DNA of 64,000 nt from Phyllostachys edulis (lineage: Eukaryota; Streptophyta; Magnoliopsida; Poales; Poaceae): assembly GCA_036346405.1 (NCBI GenBank), contig CM070550.1:10450115-10514114 (forward strand), read 5' to 3'. A model generated the notes under the pieces. That model worked only from the letters and a program-made list of their open reading frames with translations. It did no database searches and was not told the DNA's origin. Positions within the stretch are counted from its first letter, which is position 1; each line of letters opens with the position of its first letter. This document shows positions 12,401 to 23,117 of the stretch, one piece after another. The position numbers were made by a program, and so were the translations under genes.

Positions 12401-12568
12401 TAGTTTTGACTAATGTTCATGTTGGAATTATTCATATTAAATTGTTTTGTTACTAAAGGTCCAATATTAAGCTTTTAATTTAAATTCAAATAAATCCAAA
12501 TGGTGGACTCTCTCTCCTACCAACTATTCAAATGATTTTTAAAGCTCTGAAAAAATTGGGATGTTACA
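9468..12568 (-). repeat. 5' LTR of inner element (3,101 bp)
   Basis: It has the same ends as 647-3,755 and matches it in full. In element orientation it would carry the promoter; the GC-rich block at about 11,340-12,270 lies in the first part of the LTR, as expected for a U3/R promoter zone. A CTTTATAGGGG box at 11,890-11,900 also occurs at the same place in the other LTR (about 3,080), but on the plus strand, so its use by the element is doubtful. Confidence 0.96.
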
Positions 12569-12573
12569 CATAG
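12569..12573. repeat. Right copy of target-site duplication CATAG
   Basis: It directly follows the LTR end GTTACA at 12,568 and matches 642-646. Confidence 0.95.
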
Positions 12574-13307
12574 CCTTTTGCAGGCTATGCCAGAAACGGG
12601 AAGTGAAGATGGAGCCACGATCAGAAACGATCGTCTTAGGTACGCCATGTAAGCTCACAATCCTAGAGACATAGAGCTCGGCTAGGCGATCGGTGCGAAT
12701 CTTGGTCTTGGCGGAAGAAAATGAGCCACTTTAGTCAATCGATCGATGACGACCCAAATGGCATCATTTCCCTTCGGGGACGTGGGTAGACCGGTGATGA
12801 AATCCATTCCGATCGAATCCCACTTCTACTCCGGAATAAGCGGTCAGGCGATCTGTTTGCCGACGCCGATGCTTCGGCCTTGACCTCGACGACACACGTC
12901 GCGCTCGACAACGAACCGCAATCTCCCTCTTCATTCGGGTCCACCAAAATCTCTGGCGGAGATCTTGATACATCTTTGTGGCCGGGATGAATGGATAAAA
13001 GCGAATCATGGGCTTCATGGAGGATTAAATTCCGCAACTCCATGTCCTTTGGAACCACAAGGCGTTGCTTCAACCTCACGACGCCATGCTCATCCTCAGA
13101 GAAGCACTTGGTCGTTCCGTTCTTGACATTTGCCTTAATGTGGCTCACTCCAACATCCGACTGCTGAGCGGACTTGATCCGATCCACCAAGGTTGGTTGC
13201 ACAACCAAGGCAGCGAGAGAACCACGCTCAACTAAACCCAAGTTGAGGCACGCTGAAACTCTTCCAGAAGAGCGGGCTGAAGCTCCCTGGACAACAAGGC
13301 ATGGCAA
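12574..13307 (-). pseudogene. pol (IN): Outer element: integrase N-terminal and core part
   Basis: Minus-strand reading gives the region before the HHCC zinc finger (VVPKDMELRNLILHEAHDS), then LSIHPGHKDVS of the finger, and near 12,600-12,700 the core block with LHGVPK and IVSDRGSIF, where the Asp of SDRG is the second catalytic acid. The reading stops in the middle of the core at the CATAG site, and resumes at 646. Shifts at about 12,740 and 12,990 break the frame. Confidence 0.87.
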
Positions 13308-13441
13308 TGCGCTTTGCGACTAAGCGCATCGGCAACGACATTAGCCTTGCCCGGATGGTAGTGTATACCCATGTCATAATCCTTGATCAACTCCAACCAT
13401 CTCCTTTGCACGAGGTTCGAGTCAGCCGGGTGAACAAATAC

Positions 13442-14420
13442 TTAAGGCTCTTGTGATTGAATACACTTCACAACGATTCTGATTAGGTAATGTCGCCAAA
13501 TCTTAAGTGCATGAATCACGAAAGCCAACTCCAAGTCATGAGTAGGGTAGTTGAGTTCATGAGGTCTCAATTGCCTTGATGCATAGGCCACTACCTTGCC
13601 TTCTTGCATAAGGACACAACCGAGGCCTCGACGAGAAGCATCGCAAAAGATATCGAAGCTTCGATGGATATCAGGAAGAACAAGAACGGGAGCGGTGGTC
13701 AAACGCTTTTGAGTATTTGGAAACTTTCCTCACACTCGGCGGACCACACGAACTTCTTGTCCTTCTTGAGCAACTCCGTCATCGGCCATGATCTTGGAGA
13801 AGTTCTCGATAAGCGACGATAATATCCCGCTAAACCGAGAAAACTCCGCACATCGGTGACCGAAGCAGGTTGACTCCATGAAAGAACATCGCCGACCTTG
13901 CTAGGATCAACGGCTACGCCTCCCGCTGAAAGAACATGGCCTAAGAAGGCCACTTCCTTCAACCAAAATGCGCACTTGCTGAACTTCGCGTACAGCTGGT
14001 GCTCACGTAGCTTGCCTAACACAAGCTTGAGATGCTCGGCATGATCCTCATCGTTCTTGGAATAGATAAGAATATCATCGATGAAGACCATGACAAACTT
14101 ATCCAAATACTCGATGAATACCGAATTCATGAGGTTCATGAACAAGGCAGGAGCATTGGTTAAGCCGAATGACATGACGGTGTACTCGTACAAGCCGTAG
14201 CGAGTAGAGAACGCTGTCTTTGGAATATCCTCAGGCCGAATCCGAACTCGATGATATCCCTCTCGAGATCAATCTTGGAGAAAACTCGAGCTCCGGTTAA
14301 TTGATCGAAGAGATCGTCGATCTTGGGGCAAAGGATACTTGTTCTTCATCATCACTTCATTAAGTGGGCGGTAATCAACGCTTATCATAAAAAATGCACC
14401 GCCTTCTTCTTTACGAAGAT
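13442..14420 (-). pseudogene. pol (RT-RH): Outer element: reverse transcriptase and RNase H
   Basis: The frame at 13,699-14,193 has YTVMSFGLTNAPALF, then the catalytic FIDDIL box (two Asp), KCAFWLKEVAFLGHV and FLGLAGYYRR. The frame at 13,442-13,702 is RNase H (FDIFCDAS, GLGCVLMQEG, ASRQLRPHE, THDLELAFVIHALKIWRHYL). Upstream RT blocks continue to about 14,420 in other frames. One main shift near 13,700 separates RT from RNase H. This is the best-kept pol part in the outer element. Confidence 0.92.
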
Positions 14421-14699
14421 TGCCGGACAACCCCAAGGAGATGAGCTAGGCGGATGAAACCCTTCTCTTGCAGCTCACTTAATCGCTTCTTCAATTCTAC
14501 CAACTCGTTCGGTGGCATCCGATAAGGCCTCTTTGAGATAGGGGCGGTACCAGAGCCAACTCAATGACAAACTCGAGGTCTCGAGCGAGTGGCATCCCGG
14601 AAGATCTGCGGAAAGACATCAACAAAGTCACAAACTGTTGGGACTTCGCTAATATCTAGAGCGGGCTTCGCTTGCCGCGAAGAGATCGGATCTAGCGAC

Positions 14700-15014
14700 T
14701 TCGGCGAAAAGCGAACACCGCCACCGGAGGGACTAGATAGAGATGAGCTTCTGGCGCAATCGATTTGCCCCATGTCTTTGGGACAACCAATCCATGCCAA
14801 GAATCACATCAAGACTCATTGAATGGAGAAGGATAAGGTTTGCTAAGAAACCTCGCCTTCGATCTCGATAGGACATCCTACACTCGATTCGGCTCTCAAC
14901 TCCGAACCAGAGAGCGAATGAGTAAGCGGGACCGACAATGGAGAGAAAAGAAGCTCTCCGATACCAAAGAAAAAGACTTAGAAACAAAGGAATGAGATGC
15001 TCTGAATCAAACAA
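14700..15014 (-). pseudogene. pol (PR): Outer element: retropepsin-like protease
   Basis: The minus-strand frame ends in LDVILGMDWLSQ at about 14,775-14,815, the conserved C-terminal block of gypsy proteases. The N-terminal active-site segment is not clear. Confidence 0.75.
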
Positions 15015-15059
15015 AACAAGATGGCGGGATGAGAGTTAACGAAAAGTGTACCTAGCACG

Positions 15060-16139
15060 GCGTCGGTGCCTCCTGAGCCTCCTCGGTGGTGATGGCGTTG
15101 ACGCGACCACTACCCACGCCTTTGGGTAGCCGGGGCGATCTTCGGTCTGAGTGCACCACCTCGCCCGCGTCCTCCATTAGGACGAGGGGTCGCTCTGTCT
15201 TCTTAGGGCATTGGTTCGCATAATGCCCTTCAGTTGCATGAGAAACATGTGACCCGGCGGCCGGGTTGCGGGGCCGCTCTGGACTCGCAGTGCGTGGTCG
15301 AGACACGGCTGCGAAGGACGAAACGAGGCGGTGACCTCGGGGCGCCAAGAGTGAGAGTGGTACCCCGAGACCGCCCGGCGGGGGCGGGAGGAACTGCCTG
15401 GATGACTTATGGGCCTCCCACTTGCGCTATGGAGTCCATAAGCTCGAGCCGCATGCTCACGACGATGGCCTTGTCGACCAAGGTCTGAAAATCGAGAAAG
15501 TCGACAATGGATAGCTTGTCCTTGACTCCTCGGACAAGCCACGCTGAACTTGGCACCTTAGCCATATCGGTGGCCACATCCTCGGGAGCATAACGAGCTA
15601 GATGGTTGAACTCGTAGACATACTCCATGATCGAGCCACGCCTTGCTTGAGCGCAAGAAACTCCCTTCTTGATCTCCATCAAGCCGGCAGGATGTGAGCC
15701 CGACGGAAGGCGATCTGAAACTCCTCCCAAGAAACGGTGTGGTCTGCGGGTGCATGGCGAGAAAGCTCTCCCACCATGACAAGGCCGCACCCTCTAGGCT
15801 GGTGCGATCTGAGCAGCGCCTTCTCGTGTTCTCGGCATCTGCGCGATCTGGCTTACGCTCCACACAAGACGGCCAATCGTCCGCATCAAAGGTCCTCGAC
15901 CGGAAAAGGTAGGGGCCGAGTACGAAGAAACTCCGCGAGTCCTCCACGCGGTGATGGGCGTTCCTTGCCCGGATCCCAAGCTCCGGTAAGTCAGTGGTGT
16001 TGCGCGATGGCGTCGATAGAACTCTCCGGTCATCCGCGCAGTTCGCCGATCTGAAGAAGCACCTCGGCCATGGTCGGAGGAGGAGGAAGCTCCTCGTCCG
16101 GACCGTGGCCTTGGCCGCTTTCTGAAAGTCGTCCGCCAT
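15060..16139 (-). pseudogene. gag: Outer element: gag with zinc knuckle
   Basis: A start at 16,139 (MADDFQKA) is the most likely. Gag-like motifs are LEGAALSWWESF at about 15,750, PAGLMEIKK, MEYVYEFNHLARYAPEDVATDMAK at 15,560-15,640 and DFQTLVDKAIVV at 15,450-15,500. A CCHC knuckle (EGHYANQCPKK) lies near 15,190-15,235. The tail to about 15,060 is low in recognisable features. Several frameshifts are present. Confidence 0.85.
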
Positions 16140-16890
16140 CTGTTACAAGGAATTTTGGTTAGCAACTAGACCCAAAAACAAAGCCTTAAAGAAAGCAAAA
16201 GCGATCGACTAGGGAATGGAATATCACCCAAAACGAAAGCCAAAATCAGCGGTTATTTAAACTTTAAAAAGCTTCTAAAAGACTCTAAAACAGCCAAAAA
16301 CACCAAGCGCAAGGCTCAACTTCTCAACTCAACTAACCCGTATTGAATGAACGAGTAATTGGTCGAGAAGATCAAAAATCAGATTGTAAGATGAGATCTA
16401 AAACTATTAGAGAGCAAGGTTAATGCAGCGAAATAAGTGTTAGATACTTAGCTAACTAGTATCACATCTTACCCTTTTATTCCCACAAGTTTTAGTTGAT
16501 TAACCTCTCATTATCTATCCTAATTAGACACCTTTGAGACCGCTGTCCGGAAATTTGATGCTTGCTGTCCAGATTTCGCATCCAAGCTCCTTGTCGAATC
16601 ACCGACTCCAGAACTTCAAAACCTTGTAGTGGGCAGCTCACACTTCAATTTGCCAATCTCATTGGTTCTCCCAAAAACCCAGTGTTAATCGATAACAATT
16701 ATTTTGTAGAAGGGAAGAGAGGAAAACAACTTTTAAAACTCAAATTAGAGTGAGGTGAGAAGAGAAAGCTAAGATAGGTAAGGAATAAAATCCGAGAATT
16801 TACCTAAGCTTTCAAAATTCATTTGATGCTTTGAAAATAGGTTTTCAAAATATCCTAAGGACGACCAAGCTTGCGTTACTACGGTCATAA
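16140..16890 (-). other. Untranslated leader of outer element
   Basis: About 750 bases lie between gag and the PBS. I see no coding signal; the sequence is AT-rich and has stops in all frames. Unlike the inner element, there is no extra ORF here. Confidence 0.6.
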
Positions 16891-16891
16891 C

Positions 16892-16904
16892 GGCTCTGAT
16901 ACCA
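16892..16904 (-). other. Primer-binding site of outer element (exact tRNA-iMet)
   Basis: Minus strand TGGTATCAGAGCC, five bases from the LTR end at 16,910. This is the standard initiator-Met PBS of plant LTR elements and fixes both the LTR boundary and the orientation. Confidence 0.95.
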
Positions 16905-19229
16905 ACTTTTGTGAGACCCCGACGTTTATTAGGCTCATAATACTTAGTCATCCAATTGACCCTAGTATTATCAACCAAATAAACCGGTCTCGAGAGATGT
17001 ATACTCCCGAGATGCAGAGATACATACCTCACACCAAAAGAATGTATCAATTCCATACAACACATAGAACATAAGCAACAAACCGAAGTTAATATTAATA
17101 AGGAAAAGCTATTACAAAAGAGGGCCCTTAGGCCAAATAGCAACAATTCTACAAAGATAACAATGAAGCAAAAGTGCCATAAAGATGGCTATAACACAAA
17201 GCCAATCGGTGTGCCTTAACCCCTAGGCATCTGACCGACCGCCAAGCTAGTCGTCAAGAAAGCGCAACACGTAGCACAAAAGAGAGGCTCTTGGAGCTCT
17301 CCTTCTTCCTCTGCAACAAAAGCCACAAAAATTTGCCACAACCACGGCGGATGAGTACATAAAGTACTCCATAAGACTTACGTGTGAGATAACAGAACTA
17401 TAAATAGCTACATGCAAGCTTTATTTAAGTGGATGAGGCTTTGGACTCATTTTAGCATAAAGCAACATTTATTTGCAATAACATAATAGATTGAAGGCGC
17501 TTTGGCAAAGCATTTTTAAATGTTGAAGTAACAACGAGATAATAACATAGTAACAACAACAAGATCAACACGAAGTGACTAACCCAATAGTCACCACAAC
17601 AATAGCATGAACTCCCGTTCATACCAACCATGTCAAGTTTTAATTAAAGGTTGTAGTCTAATTCTTACGGAAATAACCAAGCGTGTCCATAACCTAGGGC
17701 GAGGCTATTCAATAGTTTTATCCTGCGAGGGTGTACCAATGTACCCACACGTCGAATCGCCTTTCCTTAAAGCACACTACCTTTGGTGTCTTGCACGGCT
17801 AAGTCCTACGAGACATTTCCAATGGACAATGCTAATTAAGTCGCACAACCCACGGGAGAAGGAGACATCACACAACCTTCCCGGAAGCTAATGCTCCTCC
17901 CACATCACACACACATTTTATCTTTAAAACACACCAACCGAGCGACCCCAATTAACACCGCCCAAAGTACTTAGTCAAGAGGGTTCCATATGCCCTCGTG
18001 TGGTTAGCACGTAAAATTGCTTGGATCAATGGCGCAAGAATTCGGTCCTTGTTGACTCGGGCATACCACCACATCCAAAACCACACCATCCATCCAATAT
18101 GCCCAAGTCTAAATCAATCTTTTATTTTCAGTTTTTGATTTTACAATTAATCAAAGCACAAGTCTGGACATATAAGAGTAATAATCAGTTTGAGTGATCA
18201 AGACCATCGACTAAGTCGATGATCGCCCATTCTACCGATAACTAAGCATGTCTAAGCAATTTACCTCGAAACTACTAAGTGATAAGAGCTCATCCAACGA
18301 GCTCCCACCACAGCAAATAACCTAGGCTCATGGTAGTAGAGGATGAACAATTCCTCAGATTATGCAACTATAGGCTTGCTAGCGACATTTAACACAAAGT
18401 AGCATGCATACATAGAAGTAAAACGATATATTAAGCTTTAAAGTAATGGGACAATGATGGAAATGATCAAACTGCTTGCCTTGTTGTTGCTGGCCAAGTT
18501 GTGGCAGAGGGTCACTCTCGGGATCACCACAAATGTCGAAACCTAACGGAAAAGCGAGAAAGAACCGATAAGAACGACGAAAAACCAAAAAAGACGCAAC
18601 AGAGAAACTTCTCCGAAAGCTATGAAAATTTTACAGCAGCAAGACAATGATTTATCATGAATTTAGCAACAAGAACCAATTGATTTGGATTCTTAATGCA
18701 AAAGATATGATGAAATCAATTCTGCTCAGCCTATTAATTAGAAATATGTTACTGTTCATCGCAAAATTTTCTAGAATAGAAGTGAAGCTGAAATTTTTAC
18801 TGTAAAACCAGCACCTCATGAGATGAATAACACAATTGAGTTCACCTCATTTGGAGCTATATTGCACTTTCTATAATTTTTCAAAAACAAGAACTTGAAC
18901 AAAATTATAATGCACAAGTTCTCATTTTTATAACAGCAACAAGCTCAAAACTAATTTTCACAGTGAGTTCATTAAGAGAGAAACCAACAAAGTTGGTCTC
19001 ACCCAAAATAATCTATAGAGCATTAGTTATACCTTTTACAAGTTAAGTATTGTTTTTGAGTGTATATTTAAAGTGAGTTTTAAAACCTAATGGCAAACTG
19101 TGCTCTAGAGCTGAATTCAACTTTCAATCATTTTTGGATTAAAGTCAAGTTCAAGACAGAGCTAACACAAGTTGAATGACCTCAATTGGATTTAAAACGA
19201 GAAAGATATGCAATTTCAAAGTTTATACC

Positions 19230-20832
19230 TTTCAAGAAAACCGAAAAAGACCTCATGGGAGGTCCTAAGGACGAGATCTAAACGGGAGGTCATGAGCGGC
19301 TCAGATCAACACGGGAGGTCCTCAACGGTTGAGATCTTCCAACGGAAGATCCAAACTATCAAGATCTCCTCGAGGAAGATCTACATCGTCGAGACCTCAC
19401 GAGGGAGGTCTGGGCGGTCCAGATGTTCCAAGGGAGGTCATTGATGGTTCAGATCGTCCGAGGAGGACCTTGACGGTTAAGATCTACCCGGGAGGTCATG
19501 AACAGGCCGAGATGGCCTCGGGAGGTCCTAAGCAGAGGTCTAACGTCCACAGACCTCCGTGGAGGTGCAGGACGGCCATGATTAGCAAGAGAGGTCTTGG
19601 GCGCTCCAGATCTCCTTGGAGGAGGTCATGGAGGTCCGAGCTCGCGACCACGTGCTTGCGCACACGCACGTGTTTGGACAAGAGATTAATGCGCGGGACA
19701 ACAGGGAGGTCCGCTACCGAGGTCTTAAATGCACGCAATAAAGGGTGGATTAAAGGCGCTTAAGACATCCAATGATTACAATGATTGGAACACATGATTA
19801 GCGCATTAAACATGGAGGATTTCGTCCTAAAACGACAACGACGCCGCCGTTGTGTCCGGCAAAACCCCGAAAAGATGTGGTCATCGCCGGCGATGTAGAC
19901 CTCGCCGGCGAGATCCAATAATCCGTTGGTCCGCAATAACCATGCGCACCAAAGGACCTCCTCTCAACGGGCGGCGGCCTTGAACGCCGTGGCCGGAGAG
20001 GACAACGAAGAAGATACGACCAAACGACAAAATGCAAAAAGGAGCTCCGCGACATTCAGCGTGTGCCGAAGAACTAAAGGACTAACAGGAGGTACTGGAG
20101 GTCCTAAGGTCTTTGGAGGTCGTGGAGGTGATGACCGGAGTTGGGGAAGACAATGAAGCTTGACTCACGGCACGGCTCCAAGCTCGGCTTTGTCCACCTC
20201 TGAAAAATGCCCAAACAAAATAAGTTAGGGTTATTTCAGGAGGTTTGGGGAGCACAAAGTGAGCAAGGGTTGAAGAAGGAGCCACTGGAACCCTTGAGTC
20301 ACCGAGGAGTTCCAAGGACTTCAACAATGGCGGCCACTAGAGAGGAGGTGAGTGAGTTAGGAGCTCACCAAACATCGGTATGACAGCTCCAAGTGTGTAA
20401 AGGAAGCCAACGGGAGCTCGAGTGGACACTTATAGCCCGAGGTGAAGGTTATGAGTGGGGCTAAGCTCCATGGTGAGCTTAGCCCACGGGTTGGTCCATG
20501 GGGTGGACATGACATAAAGTTGACAACTGGCGGTCGAGTGGACATGAGAGCGGAAGGTCGACCAAAGATAAATGCGGTCGCAGAGAGTCGTTAAAGGTGC
20601 ACGAGGCTCGGCGCGCGTGCTCCACCGCCGAGAGCACGCATGCGCGCCAGAGGAAGGAGAAGAACAGGGAGGTCTTGGTGACCGTTGGATAAGACACAGG
20701 AGAGGTCCTAACCATCGGATCAATTTTTGAACCGTTATGTTTTAAGTGGTGGGAGGAGGTCCCACCACACGATCAAGATGGGAGGTCGTGGCCTCCGATT
20801 TCATGTCGCAAAACGCGTGAGGAAAAGGGACA
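19230..20832. repeat. Dispersed GGAGGTC-motif region in the LTR
   Basis: GGAGGTC or GGGAGGTC recurs every 20-60 bases without a fixed period between about 19,255 and 19,640, and again from 20,095. Between the motifs the sequence often reads AGATC with 8-12 variable bases. A gap at about 19,750-20,090 lacks it. This is irregular, unlike the array that follows. Confidence 0.7.
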
Positions 20833-21606
20833 GAGGTCCAAAGCGTTGGATCTCCATCCAGCAGTCGCGACCTCCAGTGAGGACTTAACCGCACGCGATC
20901 AAAAGGACATGAGGGAGGTCATGGCCTTTGGATTTAAATCCAAGGGCACCGACGATGGGAGGTCTCGATATGATGCGCATAGCAGGCAAGGGAGGTCAGG
21001 ACCACTAGATTTAGATCTAAGGGTTCGATCAAAAGAGGTGGAGGTCTGAGCTTGCGCACGCACAAGGAGGTCGGGGCCTTTAGATTTAGATCTAAGGGCT
21101 ACGATCTCACGTCTTGTTGGGAGGTCTGCAGTGCGCATGAGACAAAAGGAGGTCGTGACCGTAGATTTTAATCTAACGGTGCACAACAAAAGATGGGGAG
21201 GTTGTTAGTGCTTGATAGCACGGGGAGGTCGTGAGTCGTTGGATTTGATCCAATGGCTACGACCTTGGTTAGCGTGGGAGGTTTGTTTAGTTTAACAATG
21301 AGGAGGCGGGGCCATGGATCTTGGATCCAAGGGTCGTGACCTCACGCAGTGGGAGGACTGACCGAGTATGTTGAGGAGGAGGTCGTGGGCATTGGATTTG
21401 ATCCAACGGCCACGACCTCAACAAATGGGATGACCTCATTGCGATGGTTTAACAAAATCGAGGAGGTCTTTGAGGTTTAACACGGGGAGGTCATGGCCGT
21501 GGATCTTTGATCCAACGGCAATGACCTCATGAGGCGGGAGGTCTTTGCGGTGTTGACCGCGGAGGAGGTCGTGGTGTTGGATGTAAATCCAACAGCCGCG
21601 ACATGA
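20833..21606. repeat. Array of ten ~41-bp imperfect palindromes, period ~77 bp
   Basis: Units start at 20,833, 20,915, 20,992, 21,067, 21,149, 21,225, 21,303, 21,379, 21,487 and 21,565. The steps are 82, 77, 75, 82, 76, 78, 76, 108 and 78. Each begins GAGGTC, has a core like TTGGATTTGATCCAA or TAGATTTAGATCTAA, and ends near GACCTC. The unit at 21,379-21,419 is the cleanest, with ten-base outer arms GAGGTCGTGG / CCACGACCTC. The array lies 0.57-1.34 kb into the LTR in element orientation, that is, in U3. Confidence 0.88.
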
Positions 21607-22172
21607 TCAAGGTGGAGATGAGGTCTGTGAGGTGCGGACATGGTTGGGCTGGACCAACTTTGAATATGGCTAGCCCAAGGAACAGTGTAGGCTTTTAAAT
21701 TTAGTTTTTTAACAATTTGAAACTTAGCAGAATTATTTGAGATAGCAAATGAACTCCAAATTTAATGAAATTTTAACTGGAGCTTGCTGATAATGAGATC
21801 AAGCTTGCATAAAATTTCCAGAGGTTATTATGCAATGCATTTTTCTCAGGAAATTCATGAAGGTTGTTTAAAGGATTGTTTTGCCTCCAAAAATTATCAA
21901 CAAGTGTTATAACTCATGATATTTTTCAGAGGGGTCCCATATCAGTTTTTGGGACCAAGGAAAATATATTCCAAATGTTTAGCACAAGATTTAAGATAAT
22001 TGGAAAATGAGTTTGATTTTTGGTCAACGAGAGCTTTGTGTTTTTGGATTACACAACTCTTGGACAAGAATTACATAAGATTTTAGGGTTTTTCAAGATG
22101 TGAGAAAAAGTTTTAATTTCTACACATATAATTATACTTGATTAACCCTAATTACACAGTTGGGATGTTACA

Positions 22173-22828
22173 CGCGCATGCTCTGCCATTTTTGCTCGTG
22201 CGGAGCTTTTCAAAATTGCCCGACCCCCCCCCCAATTTTATCCGCGCTGCCGCCGCCAACCGTATTCATCTACCTCACCTCGTCCGTTCCGACGCTTATC
22301 CCTTTCTTTCTGCCACCAGAAAACCCCCAAATCTCGCCGCCGTTCCACGTCGACCTTCTTGTGTTGCCGCCTCGGTGTCCCCCTCGCCCTATAAAGGGAG
22401 CCACTGCTCCGCAATCTTCCCCTCATCCCATCACCGCAAACCTTAGCATCCCTCTTGTCCTCTTGCCGTCGCAATCCGAAGTTGAAGCTCGTTAGCCTTA
22501 AGTTCTTCCGTCGTCGATTGCACTGCCGTCGTTGGAGCCTGATCTTCATCGTCTACACGAGGAGCATCGCCATTCTACGTTTACACCATGTGCACCTCGC
22601 CTTCGCCGGAGGACCGCTGAAGCTCCATCACCGCCGATCATCCCTTCGCGTCTTGCCACCGCCAACGTGTGCATCAGGTTCGCCGCACTTCCCTCTCATT
22701 TGGTGCCCTCACCGGACGTCGTTGTGTCTCATAGCGCCGACGACCCTAGGGCCCAGTGCGCTGCCGCCGCTCTGGCATGGCGAGAGCACTTTTTATTGCT
22801 TTGAAATTTTAACACTATTTGAAACAAA
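22173..22828. other. GC-rich segment, unassigned; promoter-like block
   Basis: It follows the LTR. It is C-rich, with a CCCTATAAAGGGAGCC box at 22,386-22,401 followed by a CT-rich leader and open frames on the plus strand (22,138-22,856). It resembles a promoter and 5' leader of a gene or an LTR fragment, but I recognise no protein in any frame and see no splice-joined reading. Confidence 0.35.
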
Positions 22829-23117
22829 TATGTACAACACTATTCAACACTTTTAAAAAAATCAGACGAGAGCACTTTTTATATTCTTGTTTTTTTACCT
22901 CGCACTCGCAGCTTCAAATGTATTATCACATGTACCACAAAAAAATCGTCGCCATAGCTACCCTTTGCTGCCCTCGGTAGCTCAGTACATAAATATTGTT
23001 TTTGCGGTACATGTGATAATACATTTGAAGCTGCAGGTGCGAAGTAAAAAAACAAAAAGAAAAAAAACCAAAGAAAAAGTGCCCTTGACAGAATTTTTTG
23101 AAGTGTTCAAATAGTAT
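22829..23117. repeat. Long imperfect inverted repeat (foldback MITE-like)
   Basis: The left arm (22,829-about 22,975) and the right arm (about 22,979-23,117) are reverse complements over about 140 bases. The best core, AGCTTCAAATGTATTATC at 22,910-22,927, pairs with the segment at about 23,016-23,033; outer parts include GCACTTTTT and CACTATT. The loop is very short. No clear TSD was found, so a MITE is likely but its superfamily is unknown. Confidence 0.8.

Larger units (their letters stand above)
647..12568 (-). mobile_element. Inner, complete Ty3/gypsy Tekay-like element (11.9 kb)
   Basis: Two nearly identical direct repeats of about 3.1 kb (647-3,755 and 9,468-12,568) bound an internal region that carries, on the minus strand, a PBS, an extra ORF, gag, protease, RT, RNase H and an integrase with a chromodomain-type tail, followed by a purine tract. 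The ends are TG...CA and the flanks are the perfect 5-bp duplication CATAG. It inserted into the integrase of the outer element in the same orientation. The coding region is broken by many one- or two-base shifts, although most motifs are well kept. The LTRs differ mainly by small indels at CG/CHG sites, so the insertion may be young and some breaks may be sequence errors. Confidence 0.96.
1..22172 (-). mobile_element. Outer Ty3/gypsy (Tekay-like chromovirus) retrotransposon, cut by left edge, split by inner element
   Basis: An autonomous-type LTR retrotransposon lies on the minus strand. In element order it has a 5' LTR (22,172 down to 16,910), a PBS, gag, protease, RT, RNase H and integrase, and then leaves the window at base 1 where a chromodomain-like tail begins. 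Its integrase reading continues from about 12,574 to 646 once the inner element and one TSD copy are removed, which proves the nesting. The LTR starts TGTAACATCCC and ends GGGGTCTCACA in element orientation. The 3' LTR and its TSD lie to the left of the window; the base pairs after the right end (22,173-22,177, CGCGC) are the TSD expected there. Coding parts carry many frameshifts. Clade assignment to Tekay rests on the integrase C-terminus and is fairly secure. Confidence 0.9.
16910..22172 (-). repeat. 5' LTR of outer element (5,263 bp)
   Basis: One end (TGTGAGACCCCG, plus strand) abuts the PBS spacer. The other (GTTGGGATGTTACA) matches the end of the inner LTRs. In element orientation it runs TGTAACATCCCAAC...CGGGGTCTCACA. 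At 5.26 kb this is unusually long. It includes a GAGGTC-rich zone (19,230-21,620) with a regular palindrome array. The second LTR copy lies outside the window, so the boundary rests on the PBS and on the conserved terminal sequence rather than on a direct repeat. Confidence 0.85.

Noticed and set aside
20833..21606. Reading the palindrome array as a CRISPR-like or satellite array
   Set aside because: This is eukaryotic LTR DNA; the repeats are imperfect and the spacers are of LTR origin. The fixed period is real, but no CRISPR context exists.
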